In this document: one piece after another, positions 25,899 to 37,771 of the stretch | Layout: every line of letters starts with the position of its first letter | Position numbering within the stretch: position 1 is the first letter of the stretch | Source of the DNA: Chondrosia reniformis | Lineage: Eukaryota; Porifera; Demospongiae; Chondrillida; Chondrillidae | Direction: 5' to 3' | Length of the DNA: 64,000 nucleotides | Assembly: GCA_947172415.1 (NCBI GenBank) | Contig: OX359196.1 | Span: 3,164,501 to 3,228,500, forward strand | Translations under genes and position numbers: made by a program | The notes under the pieces: model-generated | Told to the model about the DNA's origin: nothing | Databases searched by the model: none | What the model saw: only the letters and a program-made list of their open reading frames with translations

Positions 25899-26421
25899 TC
25901 ACTTGGGCTCACACATGTTTAGTATGTGTCTGACCGTTTCCATAGCCTTGCCACATTCTCCGCACATTAGGAGGCTAGAATTCCTCAGAATCCTATTTCG
26001 GTACCACCCAGTGTGCAGCACATCACCTTGGGCTCCGAGAATCAGAGCCCCAGTTTGAGGTCTCAGTCTCCCCTCAGAAAGCCACACATAAGACTCCCTA
26101 TGTGACTTGTCTAAGGTATGAGCCCTGGTGAGACTTTTCGGCTAGGTTACTTTTTAATCTTTCAGTCTGAGCCTCCCGGAGCTCACGTGCCACTCTCCTC
26201 CATTCTCTTACACTATTTTGTGAGGGATCTGTCTTTAGCCACATTTCCGGTTCTAGTTCTAGTCCGTTGCTTCCAAGTATCAATCTGGCTTCTTTCAAGA
26301 CAGTCCTCCTCTGCTTTGAGCACTCCAGCCAATTTTGGTGTTTAACCACAACAGCTGTGAGTGGATCATTGGCAGTATGGAGGTATCTTGCCAGATTCAC
26401 AACAGCCCTGTCGTGATCCAA
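25899..26421 (-). pseudogene. RLE LINE: post-RT region with CCHC zinc knuckle
   Basis: 26,098-26,421 is a basic helical stretch after the RT (AVVNLARYLHTANDPL, ECSKQRRTVLKEARLI). After a stop, 25,899-26,087 has WLSEGRLRPQTGALILGAQ, then LMCGECGKAMETVRHILNMC. The latter is C-x2-C-x8-H-x4-C, the zinc knuckle that precedes the endonuclease in R2-group elements. Spacing and order identify the class. An in-frame stop follows the knuckle. Confidence 0.82.
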
Positions 26422-26864
26422 AGGAAAACTACAGAGCCTCTACCACCTTGAGAGCGAGGCAAGTTCACTCTCTCAATGGCAGAGTTATAGTGATGACACT
26501 GGTACTTTCTCATGATCTTTCTCACCATTCGGTCCAGTTTTGGAAGCTCACCTTGTGTCCACCGCAAAACTGGGTTAGAGTTATCTCAATAGAGAGGCAC
26601 ACAACATGTTAGAGGCTTCTGCAGCATTCTTGCCATTGAGGTGAGAGCCCCACACTTTGTGGAGTCTCCTCCTCAATTCATTGATCAAGCAAGCTTTGGC
26701 TTTGCTGTCATCTACCTCAAACAGTTGTTCTAGCCCTAGGTACTTCTAAGTAGTACCTTTTTCAAGGCTCCTTATGGATTCTTCACTGCGTTCAGGGTTG
26801 TCTGGGCCAGCCAGAACTTTCCCTTTTCGCATGTGAGCTGTTCCACACTTTCTCACTCCAAACC

Positions 26865-27374
26865 TCATGCCAATGGCATTTGAGGTTTCTCCACACATTC
26901 CATGGCTTTCCTGAGTGTATCATGCCCTCCAGCATATATCTTAAGGTCATCCATGTACAACAAGTGTGACATGGTGTTCCTTTCCCCATTATGCCAGAGG
27001 GTATATCCCTTGGTTCTGTTAACAACTTGGGATATGGGAGCTATGGCCAGACAAAAGAGGAGTGGCGATAAGGAGCCTCCTTGGAAGAGTCCCCTGTTAT
27101 ATTTAACAGGGGTGCTCCTAACCACCTTCCCCGCAGTCCTCAACTCAAGCACAGTAGCCCAGTATATGGAGAAGAGCTCTATAGACCTCCGGATCCAACC
27201 TGGGCACTTGATGGTTTTTAGCACCTTCATCACCCACTTGTGAGGGACTCTGTCATATGCCTTCTCATAATCGATCCATGCCACACTAAGTGGCTTGCCC
27301 ATAATTTTGGCATCTATACCGATTGATTGATCCAGCAATAGACAGTCCACACAGCCCCACCTCCCTTTCCTCAT
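26865..27374 (-). pseudogene. RLE LINE: RT core with intact YMDD
   Basis: The 169-codon frame contains the catalytic palm. Motif A is VAWIDYEKAYDRVPH, with the aspartate at about residue 35. Motif B is GLFQGGSLSPLLFCLA (residues 96-111), where the usual QGD is QGG. Motif C is SHLLYMDDLKIYAGG, YMDD at 140-143. WIDY-KAYD and FQG-SLSPLLFC are hallmarks of R2/R4/NeSL-type elements rather than CR1/L1. The frame ends soon after motif C; scattered stops and shifts follow from 26,860 to 26,430. Confidence 0.85.
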
Positions 27375-27892
27375 GGCTCAACGAGCCATAGGCAAAAGAT
27401 CATTAGTGTAGGTGTAAGTGAGTAATTCCAACGCAATGAATGCCTCACAGCCTTGTACATTGTGTTGAGACACGCAATAGGTCGGTAGTTGGCCGCACTT
27501 TTCAGGTCACCCTTTTTGGGGATGAGTAGAGTGCAACCCCTTGTAAGCCAGTCTGGGACTGACAGATCTCCGCTCACCACCCTCCGTAGTACATCTACCA
27601 AGGCAGACTGTGCAGAGGGGAGTGCTTTCCATCAAAAAGTGTGGATGCCATCCAGCCCAGGGGCTGACCCGCTTTTTGCCTTTTTCAAGGCTTTCTTCAT
27701 TTTGGTCTCATCAATGCTATCAGGACCTTCAGAGGAGGTTCTACCCACCCTCTTTTTGGTTTCCTTTAGCCATTCTTTCACCCCTGGGTCGTCTTTGTTG
27801 ACTTTACCAACAGTACCTACAATCTTTGTCCAAAAGTCTCTTACTACCTCAATTGAGGGAGCTTCATTGGAGGTTGGAACATTACCATTCAT
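27371..27892 (-). pseudogene. RLE LINE: start of the RT domain
   Basis: Two frames. 27,632-27,892 has EWLKETKKRVG and KKALKKAKSGSAPGLDGIHT, the usual RT motif 0/1 (aPG-DGi). 27,371-27,601 has DWLTRGCTLLIPKKGD and NYRPIACLNTMYKA, matching motif 2 (T-LIPKk-d ... yRPIa). A frameshift lies near 27,615-27,630, and another near 27,400-27,440 before the RT core. Both motifs are well preserved despite the breaks. Confidence 0.8.
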
Positions 27893-28122
27893 CCGGAACT
27901 TTTTTTGGGTATACCAAAGGTGGTTTTGTTTCTGGAATTTCCTGCATTCAGCTGATCTTCACTCTTGTAGGGTCCAGACCCTGAGTTTCCTCAGTGTCTG
28001 TTCCTGGGCTCTGATCAGCACATTCAGGTTTAATTAATGGAACTCCTTCCTAAGCTTTCTTCGGAATACTTTCTAGCGTTTGGTCATAGGATTATTACTC
28101 TGTTGAAGCGCTCTTTCCACAT

Positions 28123-28776
28123 CTAACCAGGCAAGCAGTCTTCTAAACCTAAGCCTTTGGCCTTCCTGTCACTTTTGTGACCTCCCTGTCTCTTACTACT
28201 CTTTTCATTGTCTGATTTCCTTCCCTGGTTGCATGGCTGCGATTCGTTGGTTGTTTTTCCCCTCACAGCCATAGCAACAGTGTAGACCAGGCAGTTAAGG
28301 TTCCAGGCCGATCTAGGGCCTTCCTGCCACTCTTTCTCCACCCAATCATTGGCCTCCTGAAGCAGTGCCGCATCAATATGGTTGAACCGCACCGCCCCAC
28401 AGGGTTTTCTATCAGCAAGATCTCCAGGTTTCTTTCGGAGACAGGCATCTTTTGCTTTACCTAAAAGTTGCATCAGATGATCATTGCCACTTGTCCTGGG
28501 ACTGGGATGATCATGTGTGGGAGTTTCAACAGGGCCTGTAAACAGCTTACCATTTTGTCCAGTCCCAGCCTGAACTTGGTGAGGCTCTTCCTGTCCCTGG
28601 GCTCTCACACCTTCCTCCACAGTCTCAGTTGGGGTGGCTACACTACGAGAGTCAGGTTCCTCAAGGTTTAGTCGCGAGAGACCTTGACCTCTTCGGATTC
28701 TACTAACTCTCGTAGTTAGTGCTACCTTTGTGGTTTGGCATTTTAACATTCCAAGCCTGGTATAACCGCTCGGCAT
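28123..28776 (-). pseudogene. RLE LINE: linker between Myb-like region and RT
   Basis: The 217-codon frame starts inside the Myb region and continues TTRVSRIRRGQGLSR, then a low-complexity acidic and Pro/Gln-rich stretch, then ADRKPCGAVRFNHIDAALLQ and SAWNLNCLVYTVAMAVRGK. In related elements this helical part precedes the RT domain. The tail is basic (DNEKSSKRQGGHKSDRKAKG). A break near 28,130 separates it from the RT start. It has no catalytic motif of its own. Confidence 0.6.
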
Positions 28777-29272
28777 ACCCCTTTTCCATGGGCTTACTTT
28801 GTCGGTAGAGCTCCATGAGGATATTATCCCTCTGAAGGTTCCAGATCACCCCTTGGATCCTTCTCCTTCTAGAGGCACCTTGCGGTGCATCATTAACCAA
28901 ATCTAAATCATGGCTACCAGTTACTTGCAGTACTCCGTCTCCCACCAAGTTCCTTTTGGCTTGGAAGGCAAGGGTTCGACCTGTCTGAGGCAAATGTGGG
29001 TATTTGCTCAGCCATTCCCGCTCTAAACACTTCTGATAGCCACCTCTTTTGAGTTCAGATCGCTCATAGCAATCAATTAGTGCCCTAACCATTTCCTCGG
29101 TCCAGAGGGCTGGTTGGCCCGTCATGGGGACCGAAGAAAGGCTATTCCATTCAGGTACATCTACCTGTGAGGCACCAGTGGAATCACCTATTCTGGTTGA
29201 CCCAGGGGTTTCTTCACCACTGGTGCACCTAGGCCACAGCCTGTCTTGAAAATTATCATTCTCGTGATGCAA
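28703..29272 (-). pseudogene. RLE LINE: N-terminal Myb/SANT-like DNA-binding region
   Basis: The 189-codon frame carries two similar modules. The first, from about residue 55, reads ALWTEEMVRALIDCYE, GYQKCLEREWLSKYP and TLAFQAKRNL. The second, from about 145, reads QRDNILMELYRQSKP and GYAERLYQAWN. Spacing of W, L, Y and W resembles Myb/trihelix helices, as used by R2-like elements to bind target DNA. The frame breaks in the second module around 28,720-28,740; the following frame continues with TTRVSRIRRGQGL. The target specificity cannot be read. The upstream open frame at 29,256-29,471 looks like 5' UTR. Confidence 0.65.
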
Positions 29273-29485
29273 CGTAACCCAGTGAAACTGTCAGATGGGG
29301 GGTTAGCCCATGCTGACAGGGAGGCTGATTTAGCCACAGGATGCCACATGAGGGGCTAAGCACCCTGCTCCATCGGGGGATTGAACTGGACAATACCCAT
29401 CCTCTTGTCAGCTCGGAACCGCAGCTTCCAATTCCCACGACCCTCCAATTCCCACGACTAACTAACGACAAACAAGTACGTACAA

Positions 29486-30002
29486 CCAGTAAATATATCT
29501 AGTTACTTGTACATACAACTTCTACATACAACTAGTACATACAACTAGTATATACACCTCGTACACACAACTAGTACATAGAAGTAGTACATACAACCAG
29601 TAGATATATCTAGCTACTAGTACATACAACTAGTACATACAACTATTACATTCAACTAGTACATAGAGCTAGTATATACAACTGGTACATACAACTAGTG
29701 TATACAGCTAGTACATATAACAAGTACATACATCAATTTAACACGACTAGTACAAAAAACTAACACATAGAACTAGTACATACAATTATTATATACAACT
29801 AGTACATACAACAATTACACAAAACTAGTGCATACAACTAGTCAATTTAACTACATAAAATTAGTACATACAACTAGTACATATGCCTACTACATAAAAC
29901 AAGTATATACATATAACTAGTACATACAGCTACTAACTAGAACATATATACAACTAGTAAATACAACTAGTACATACAGTTAATACATAAAACTAGTACA
30001 AA
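29486..30002 (+). repeat. satellite segment 9
   Basis: Degenerate 13-mers. From 29,546 it repeats the stretch left of the LINE (24,570 onward), including the rare module catcaatttaacacgactag. No gene was seen. Confidence 0.9.
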
Positions 30003-30376
30003 CAAGTATTTTGAGTTTAAAAACTCGTAGGGCTGCCGCACCCCGAATTAACCCGAACTACTTGGCTGGGATTTAATATATTTATTCGTAATACTAACGA
30101 TTGGGGACCTTTAAGTGTCCGGAACTTTATAAATAACGATGAAAAAACTTCGTTAACTAAAGCTTCCTGGACGCCGCCATTTGCAAAAACGATGTATTGA
30201 CGTATAAATTAAGTGTTACAGTAGTTATGTATTAACTCGTATTATAAATATATCGACGTATAAAATAAGTGTTATAATAGTTGCGTATCAACTCGTATTA
30301 TATATATATCTTTCCGTAACATGAAGCCATACAACATAATCGGCAAATGAAAACAATATAAGGGGCTGCCTCTGAC
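30003..30376. mobile_element. hairpin-headed element, degenerate copy
   Basis: Homologous throughout to 47,533-47,936. The head (gagtttaaaaactcg, then gggctgccgcacccc and gaactacttgg) has lost outer-stem pairing (arm 1 reads aagtattttgagtt). The body keeps two 56-bp direct repeats (gacgtataaattaagtgtt type). The right terminal hairpin is half gone (aggggctgcctctga). No ORF. It inserted in the satellite. Confidence 0.75.
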
Positions 30377-32218
30377 TAATACAAACAACTAGTACATACA
30401 ACTACTTACTAGTACCTACAACTAGTAAAAACAACTACTACATATAACTAGAACATATAACAATTACACACAACTAGTACATACAACTAGTACATATAAC
30501 TATTCACATACAACTAGTACATACAACAATTACACACAACTAGTACATACAGCCAGTACCTACAACTAGTACATATAATTAGTACATACAACAATTACGC
30601 ACAACTAGTACATACAACTAGTACATACAACTACTTACTAATACCTACAACTAGTAAAAACAACTACTACATATAATTAGTATATACAACAATTACGCAC
30701 AACTGGTACATACAACTAGTACAAATAACTAAATACAACTAGCACATTCACCTAGTACATACACCAAGTGTGTACAACTAGTACATACAACAGTTACACA
30801 CACCTAGTACATACAGCTAGTTCATATAACTAGTACATACAACAATTACGCACAATTTGTACATTCAACAAGTACATATAACTATATGCAACTAGTACAT
30901 ACAACTAGTACATGCAATTAGTGAATAAAGACTGTTACTAGTACAAACATTTAGTACATTCAACTAGTACATACAACGAGTACATGCAACTACTTACTAG
31001 TACATACAACTAGTACACACAATTAGTACTTACAACTGGTACGATAACTAGTACATACAACTAGTTTCTACTACATAAAACTAGTACATACATCTGGGAA
31101 CTACAATTAGTAAATATAACTAGTACATACAACAATTACACACAACTAGTACATACAATTAGTACTTACAACTAGTACAATCAGCTAGTACATAAATCTA
31201 CTTATTTGTACATAAAACTTGTACATACAACTAGTACATGCAACTACTTACTAGTACATACAACTAGTATATACAATTAGTGCAAAAAACTAGTACATAT
31301 AACCAGTACATGCAACTACTGACTAGTACACTCAACCAGTACATACAATTTGTGCATTCAACTAGTACATATAACTAGAACATACAACAATTACACACGC
31401 CTAGTCCATAAAATTAGTACATACAACTAGTACATACAACTAGTACATATAACTAGTACATATAACTAGTACATACAACTAGTACATACAATTAGTGCCT
31501 ACAACTAGTACATATAACTAGTACATACAGCTAGTACATACAACTAGTTACTAGTATATACAACTAGTACCTACAAGTAGCACATATAACCAGCAAGAAC
31601 ATGCAAGAAGTTAACAGTATATACAACTAGTACCTACAATTAGTACATACAACTAGTACCTACAAATAGTACATACAACTAGTACATATAACTAGACAAT
31701 ACAAAAAATACACAAATAGTATATACAACTAGTACAAAGAAGTAGTACATACAACTACTTACTATTACATACAACTATTACAACAACTAGTAACTGCTAC
31801 TAGTATATATAACTAGTACATACAACTAGTATGCACATCTATATAGTCACTAGGTCATTCAACTAGTACATAAAACTAAAACTAGAAAATATATACAGCT
31901 AGTACATAGCACTAGTACATTCAAATGTACATACAACTAGTACATACAACTAGTACAAACATCTAGTTACTGGTGCATACAACTGGTAAATAAAACTAGT
32001 ACATGTAACTATTACATACAATAACTAACTAGAACATATATATAACTAGTACTTGCAACTAGTACATACAACAAGTACATAAACCTAGTACATTCAACCA
32101 GTCCATACAACTAGTACTCACAGGTAGTACACACAACTAGTGCATATAATAGTACATACTACAATTACACAAAACTAGTACATCCACCTAGTACATATAA
32201 CTAGTACATACAACTAGT
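30377..32218 (+). repeat. satellite segment 10
   Basis: Degenerate 13-mers. The caattacacacaactag / caattacgcacaactag module recurs about every 100-130 bases between 30,470 and 30,860. No gene was seen. Confidence 0.9.
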
Positions 32219-32343
32219 AATTTTTAATTTTTAATTTATTAAATGATTTAGAAAAAACTGAATTACAGCAAGTATTATAAACAATAATGAAATGATGACA
32301 TGGTAAATAACTTGAAATACGTTTGTCAATAGTACAGATTGTT

Positions 32344-32705
32344 TTATATGTGTCTGTTTTTAACTTGCATCCAGATCATGGTCTTTGAATATAACTGTGC
32401 CTGCTTGTCTGTCAGGAAGGATGCTAATCTCTTGTATGTGACTGTTGCTGCTGTGCCCATCCCACCCCTGGCAGAGAAGACTAGTAGGGTGAATGAGCCA
32501 TGTTCCACTTCGAGGATCCTCCTTTCATAGCAGCGCCTCTTCTCTCTTTCATGTCTCCTGTATACTGACTCCATGGTGGACTTAAAGGTATTTGGTGCGT
32601 AAGGGTTGAAGACCCTTATGTCAAAAATTGCACCCTGGTGCTTGTCCCCCCAGAAGCCCTGTGCACGCACGTCCAGACTCGCCCCATCCTCGGTGTTCGC
32701 AGTTC
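32344..32705 (-). pseudogene. RT element 2: C-terminal PD-(D/E)XK-like domain
   Basis: The frame reads TEDGASLDVRAQGFWGD, then AIFDIRVFNPYAPNT, RRCYERRILEVEHGSFT and LVFSARGGMGTAATV, and stops at 32,344. The upstream part (to about 32,705) stays open, so the predicted GTG start is arbitrary. The acidic residues in LDVRA and FDIRV plus EVEHGSF suggest a restriction-nuclease-like fold; this assignment is by analogy and not proven. A stop separates it from the zinc-motif frame. Confidence 0.65.
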
Positions 32706-32721
32706 TGTGCTGGAATTGTTC

Positions 32722-33587
32722 TCATAAAAGTGTTTGGAGATCCGGTTCCCCAGCAACATTGTGGCAGACCTCTGCAAGGAGGTTAGCAGTAATGTCTCTC
32801 ATGTTGTTATGCCTGAGTGAAGGAAATCCACCATGTGCACAGCTCAAAGCATGCTCCACCATGAAATGCTTCCCACAGACACAATTACCTGGTGGGTCAG
32901 TTTCCATCCATAGCGTAGGCTAAGTGCATCCTGGAATGTACCTTTGTGTAGGTTGAACCCATGTTCAGTTAGGGGTAGCACTCCTAGCCAGCTAGATGCA
33001 TCCTTCTCACGGCCACAATCCATAGACTTCTGCAGATCAGTGGAAAGGTTCTTGCGCAGTAAGGCAGCCTCAGCATTCTGTTTTCGGCATTGCTGAGCCT
33101 TGACTTTTTTGTCCTTGGTTTGCTCAATCTCTACCCTTGAAGGATAGGTTTGGTGTTGTTGAAGAATGTGCGCCGTCAGTGATCCTGTTATCTGTTGCGA
33201 ACTGTCAAACATGAAGTTTGCGGACTTGGTGGGGTTGGGAATACCATGGCTACCCAGTCTATTGGGAAGTGCTAACAGGTCTCTCTCTTGTTCCGTGAAG
33301 GCACTTCTACCTGTGAGAGCTGGTAAGCATTTGTAGCGAATGGCATTCTCAAGAGGCTGAATGAGGTCACTGATGTTGGGGATCGTTCTCGACAAGTGCG
33401 TCCACTTACTGGAGAGGCCATGTGTCATAGCAGCGTATGCTGCATGCGGCTGGCTTCTGGTAATAACTGCCAACCGCTCCACTTCTCTTACCCACTCCTG
33501 AACCTTGCCCGTCACATATGTCTCCACAAAGGTCTGAGACCCCAGTGCAGCCCCTAGATGTCTCTGCCCTTCTCTGGTAATCTGCAC
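32722..33587 (-). pseudogene. RT element 2: post-RT region and zinc motif
   Basis: 32,844-33,587 continues after the RT with RHLGAALGSQTFVETYV, AAYAAMTHGLSSKWTHLSRT, LIQPLENAIRYKCLPAL and SWLGVLPLTEHGFNLHKG, ending in ALSLRYGWK. A frameshift near 32,895 passes to 32,722-32,907: NCVCGKHFMVEHALSCAHGG (C-x-C-x7-H-x3-C) and RHNNMRDITANLLAEVC. The order matches the zinc-motif position in related elements. 'LSLRYGW' directly before 'PPGNCVCG' shows the two frames were one protein. Confidence 0.78.
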
Positions 33588-33739
33588 ATCAGTACCTTGA
33601 AACAGTTCAGCAGCCCGGGCTGTATGTTCCTCCTTGACAAAGAGCCATGACTTTGAGGCATTCGCATGATAACCGAAGTCTGGTCAAATCTCCTCCTTTA
33701 TCCCACCAATGTTTAAGCTGATGGAGTTGGCCACTGGCA

Positions 33740-34574
33740 GAGGCATCATCAGCGAACCAGACTTGCTTTGCCTGACTCAACTTGTCCAGTTTGTGGATGA
33801 GAGTATAGTGGCAATGACATACATTGCTATTGCCAGGGGATCACCCTGAGTCATACCCTCTCTGGAGTAAATAACTTCTCCGTCAACAAACAGCTGGGCA
33901 TCAGCACGGTATATATTCACTTTTGCAAGGGCAATTGATGGGCAAAGACGCAAGATGTTCTGAAGGGCAACTTGTCTGTTCAGGGAGTTGAAGGCGTTCA
34001 TTGCATCTACCAGCAGTACTGCCTCGATGTTGGCATCTTGGACTTTTGGGCCTGCAGCAGCCAACACTGCTTTGCTGATAATCCTTCTGACCACTTCACC
34101 CATCCCTACTGGTCTAATCCCAGGACATTTGTCTAGGGCCACTTGTCTACAGGCAGTGAAGGCATCCAGGCCGGTGGGATCCACAAATTGCTGGCAGATG
34201 TGACGTACTACCATAGCCATTGCTTCATGCAGGTCCGCCGACTCCTTTCTAATTGATGACAGAAGGCGCCTCCCACCAGCAGCATCCATTCCGGATGGCC
34301 CTGCAGCCCCGTTTATTCTTAGGGCAATATGATGTATTAGAGGGCCATTGATCTGTTCATATAGGATAGGATGGGGAGTCTTGGTGGAATATTCTTCATT
34401 TATAACTACAGACATCTTGAGGGTTTGTGCTTCCGGATGCTTTTCCATCAATACCTCCCAAACAGTCCTACTTTCACCAGCACCACCTGGGACACAACTG
34501 TCTAGGCTCAGTCTCCCTCCTCTGCTGTGATCGCTCAGAAGTTGAATGGCCGCTCGAACATTGCCCATGAACAT
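33740..34574 (-). pseudogene. RT element 2: reverse transcriptase domain
   Basis: The long frame (33,777-34,574) has ingaAGPSGMDAAGGRRLL (motif 0/1, residues 91-104), KCPGIRPVGMGEVVRRI (motif 2), AVLLVDAMNAFNSLNR (motif A, D190), and SREGMTQGDPLAIAMY (motif B, QGDP at 243-246). Motif C, WFADD, lies just beyond a frame break at 33,745-33,759. All catalytic motifs are therefore present in DNA, in two frames. The family is non-LTR-like; it lacks DIRS or retroviral hallmarks. Upstream residues 1-90 belong to the linker. Confidence 0.82.
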
Positions 34575-34758
34575 GAGATTGGCAAAGGAACGTGCTACCT
34601 GGGCGTTGAAACTTTCTCTGGAGAGGGAGTTGGTTCTGGAAGAAGGGCATCAATATCTCCCTGTTTCCACGATGTCAGCCTGCGCTATAGGCCTATAGGA
34701 TGCTCCTTTGTTTTGGCAGATCTATGTGGCTTCTGAAGTAGTAAGGCAGTCATTGTCA

Positions 34759-35322
34759 TCACACACTTAAGGGCAATTTGTTCCAGCGGAGAATTCTGGG
34801 TATAAGCATGGTATAGGTGACCAATTTCTGAAACGAAAGCTTTACCCACCTTAATTGAGGGAACCTTAAATGGTTTCCACACCAATGGACAGTCTCTGTG
34901 TAGGCATGATTTATCACTTCTGTTAATGTGGCTCCATCTACCTCACCCCATTTGAAGTTTGGCTCCTGGACTGCTGTAAATGATGGCAGGACGTTCGATG
35001 AGTCCTGGATATCCTCAATATATTCAAGGTTCTGGCCATCCAGGGTTGCTCCTGGGGTATCCTGGGTATCTGGTACGGCCAATATACTGACAGGAACAGA
35101 GTCGGTTGGGTTGTGTTCTTCTGGAACAGCCATGCTGTCTGATCCATCACCATTTGATCCTTGATGGTCGTCAATGTTGCAGCAACGTCCTCTTCTTATT
35201 GGGAGGCAATCAGAGCAGCGGTTCCTTGATTGAGCGCAGGAACAATTTAGACATCTGCTGTTACCGTTGCACCGGCAGCAGATTGGCATTCTTCTCAAAA
35301 TCTCAGTGCGATTCTCAATCAA
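34759..35322 (-). pseudogene. RT element 2: N-terminal Cys-rich finger
   Basis: The first ATG is at 35,289 (the upstream extension uses TTG). It begins MPICCRCNGNSRCLNCSC, followed by RNRCSDCLPIRRGRCCN: ten cysteines in 34 residues, arranged CC-x-C-x5-C-x2-C-x-C-x6-C-x2-C-x7-CC. This suggests a zinc-binding nucleic-acid finger. A long acidic, Ser/Thr-rich linker follows (DSMAVPEEHNPTDSVPVS), then LTEVINHAYTETVHW. A frameshift near 34,870 precedes LIKVGKAFVSEIGHLYHAY in another frame. Start near the element's 5' end fits an intact N-terminus. Confidence 0.7.
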
Positions 35323-35650
35323 TCACTCAATCAAAACACGAGGTGTCACCATTTTTTCTTTTTTCACATATTATACATACTACAAGTATATATTACAAGT
35401 ACATAAAACTATTACATACAATTGGAACATACAACTAGCACTTTACTAGTACACAAAATTACTACATACAATTAGAACATGCAACTACTACTTCCATTTG
35501 AGTAAATACAACTAGAACCTCTACTAGTAATGCGTACTTACAACTAGTACATACAACTATATTGTACATTTAAATAGTAAATTCAATTTGTACAAACAAC
35601 TAGTAAATACAACTAGTATATACGACTAATACATACAACTAGTACATCCA

Positions 35651-37771
35651 ATTAGTACATACAACTAGTACTTACAACTAGTACATACAACTAGAACTAC
35701 AACTAGTGCATAGAACTAGTACATATAACGAGCACATATAACTAGTACATACAATAATTATATTTAAACAGTGCATACACATATAACTAGTTCATATAAA
35801 TTGTACATAAACTAGAACTACTACTAGTACAAACAACTAGTACATACAATTAGTACTCCAACTTGGACATAAAACAAGTACATATAATTAGTACAAATAA
35901 CAAGTACATACGCCTAGACTACATACAACTAGAAACCAGTACAAACAACTACTACATACAACTAGTAACTGGTACATACTACTAGTACATACAACTAGTA
36001 CATTAAACTAGTACATATAACTAGCATATACAAGTATTACATATAACTACGTACCACTAATACATAAAACTAGTACATACAACTAGTAAATACAGATGGT
36101 TACTAGTACATACACCTAGTACATACAACTAGTACATACAACTAATACATACAATTAGTACACAAAACTTGTCTATACAACTAATACATATAGCTAGTAC
36201 ATACAACTAGTACATATAACTAATACATCAACTACTTACTAGTATGTACAACTAGTACATACAACAAGTACATACATCAAGTTACTGGTACATACACTTA
36301 GTACATAAAAGTAGTACTTACAATTAGTAACTAAAACTAGTAAATAGAACTAGTACGTACAACAATTTCACATAATTAGTACATATACCTACATACAACT
36401 AGTACATACAACTAATTCATACAACTAGTACCTACAACTAGAACATATAACTAGTACATTCAACTAGTTACTAGTACATACCACTAGAACATGCAACTAG
36501 AACATAGAACTAGTACATAGAACTAGTACATAGAACAAGTATATACAACGAGAAAGTACGACTAGTACATACAACTAGTACGTACATCTAGTTACTAGTA
36601 CATGCAACTATTACATGCAACTAGTACATACAACTAATAACTACAACTACTAAATACAATTAGTATATACAATTAGTTCATACATCTAGTACATACAACT
36701 AGTACATTAACTAGTGCATACAACTACTTAATAGAACACAAATACAACAAGTACATACAACTAGTACAAATATTCAACTTGTTCATGCAACAAGTACATA
36801 CATCTAGTTTCTAGTACCAACAACTAGTAAATACAACTAGTACATAAAACTTTTAACTGTAACTAGTAAATATAACTATTACATACATAAAATCCACTTT
36901 ACTAGTACATACATGTAGAAGGTCCAACTACATACAACTAGTTCAAACAACTAGTACATACAACTAGTACATATAACTAGTATATACAGCTAGTACTTAC
37001 AACTAGTACATATAACTATATAGCAGATAAAACAATTATACACAACTAGTATTCAAATAGTCCATAGAGCTAGTACTTGCAAATAGTAAATTAAGATTGT
37101 TACAGTTCATACACCTAGTATATACAACTAGTACACACAACTAGTACATATAATTAGTACATGCAACTAATTACTAGTACATGCAACTACTACATACTAT
37201 GAGTAAATACAACTAGTTCATACATCTAGTACATACAACTAGTACATACAAAATTACACACAATTTGTACATATGAGTTGTACATATAACTACATACAAC
37301 TAGTTGAAACAACTACTACTTACGACTAGAACATACAACTAGTGCATACAGCTACTTCATAAATTTAGTACATAGAACTAGTACATAAAACTAGTACATG
37401 CAACTACTTACTAGTACATACAACTAGTTTATACAATTAGTACATACAACTAGTACATATAACTAGTACATACAACAATTACACACAACTAGGACATACA
37501 CCTAGTACATATGACTAGATACAACCAGTACATATAATTAGTAAATACAGGTTGTTACAAGGACATACACCTAGTACATACAACTAGTACATACAACTAG
37601 TTCATAAAACTAGTACTTGCAACTACTAAAACAGATTGATACTATCACACACAATTAGTACATACAACTAATACAAAGAGCTAGTAAATACAGATTGTTA
37701 CTAGTACTTACACTTAGTAAATATAACTAGTACCTGCAACTACTTACTAGTACATACAACTGGTACATACA
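35651..37771 (+). repeat. 2,121-bp tandem duplication, copy 1
   Basis: Begins at attagtacatacaactagtac and matches 37,772-39,908 almost base for base, although the monomers inside are strongly diverged from each other. This marks a recent duplication. Confidence 0.88.

Larger units (their letters stand above)
25104..29474 (-). mobile_element. RLE-type non-LTR retrotransposon, near full length, decayed
   Basis: A 4.37-kb element on the minus strand, flanked by agtacgtacaa on both sides (25,093-25,103 and 29,475-29,485). This 11-bp target duplication uses a less common satellite variant. Domain order from the 5' end (right): two Myb-like modules, linker, RT of the R2/R4/NeSL-like branch with YMDD, a CCHC knuckle, and a restriction-like endonuclease. 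Four or more frameshifts and several stops split it. The 5' end carries a 17-bp local duplication (gtcgtgggaattgg). The 3' UTR has a perfect hairpin (25,132-25,153). Insertion is not in rDNA. Confidence 0.86.
32219..35375 (-). mobile_element. second RT element: Cys finger, RT, zinc motif, PD-(D/E)XK-like
   Basis: About 3.15 kb on the minus strand. The 3' end (left) has a simple tail of aattaaaa repeats next to the satellite, typical of non-LTR retrotransposons. There are no LTRs. Domain order: Cys-rich N-terminal finger, RT with GIRPVG, TQGDP and FADD, a C-x-C...H...C motif, and a C-terminal domain with LDVRAQGFWG and FDIRV. This layout parallels RLE elements (RT, zinc motif, nuclease) but the sequences are not close to the R2-like element 3 kb away. 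From memory such proteins are abundant in sponge and coral genomes. At least three frameshifts break it. I could not define a target duplication. Confidence 0.8.

Noticed and set aside
26118..27243. Plus-strand ORFs of 75-113 codons within the RLE LINE
   Set aside because: They are opposite-strand shadows of the RT and endonuclease frames on the minus strand.
32339..35449. Plus-strand ORFs across the second RT element
   Set aside because: Antisense shadows; the minus strand shows continuous RT motifs while these have no recognisable domain.
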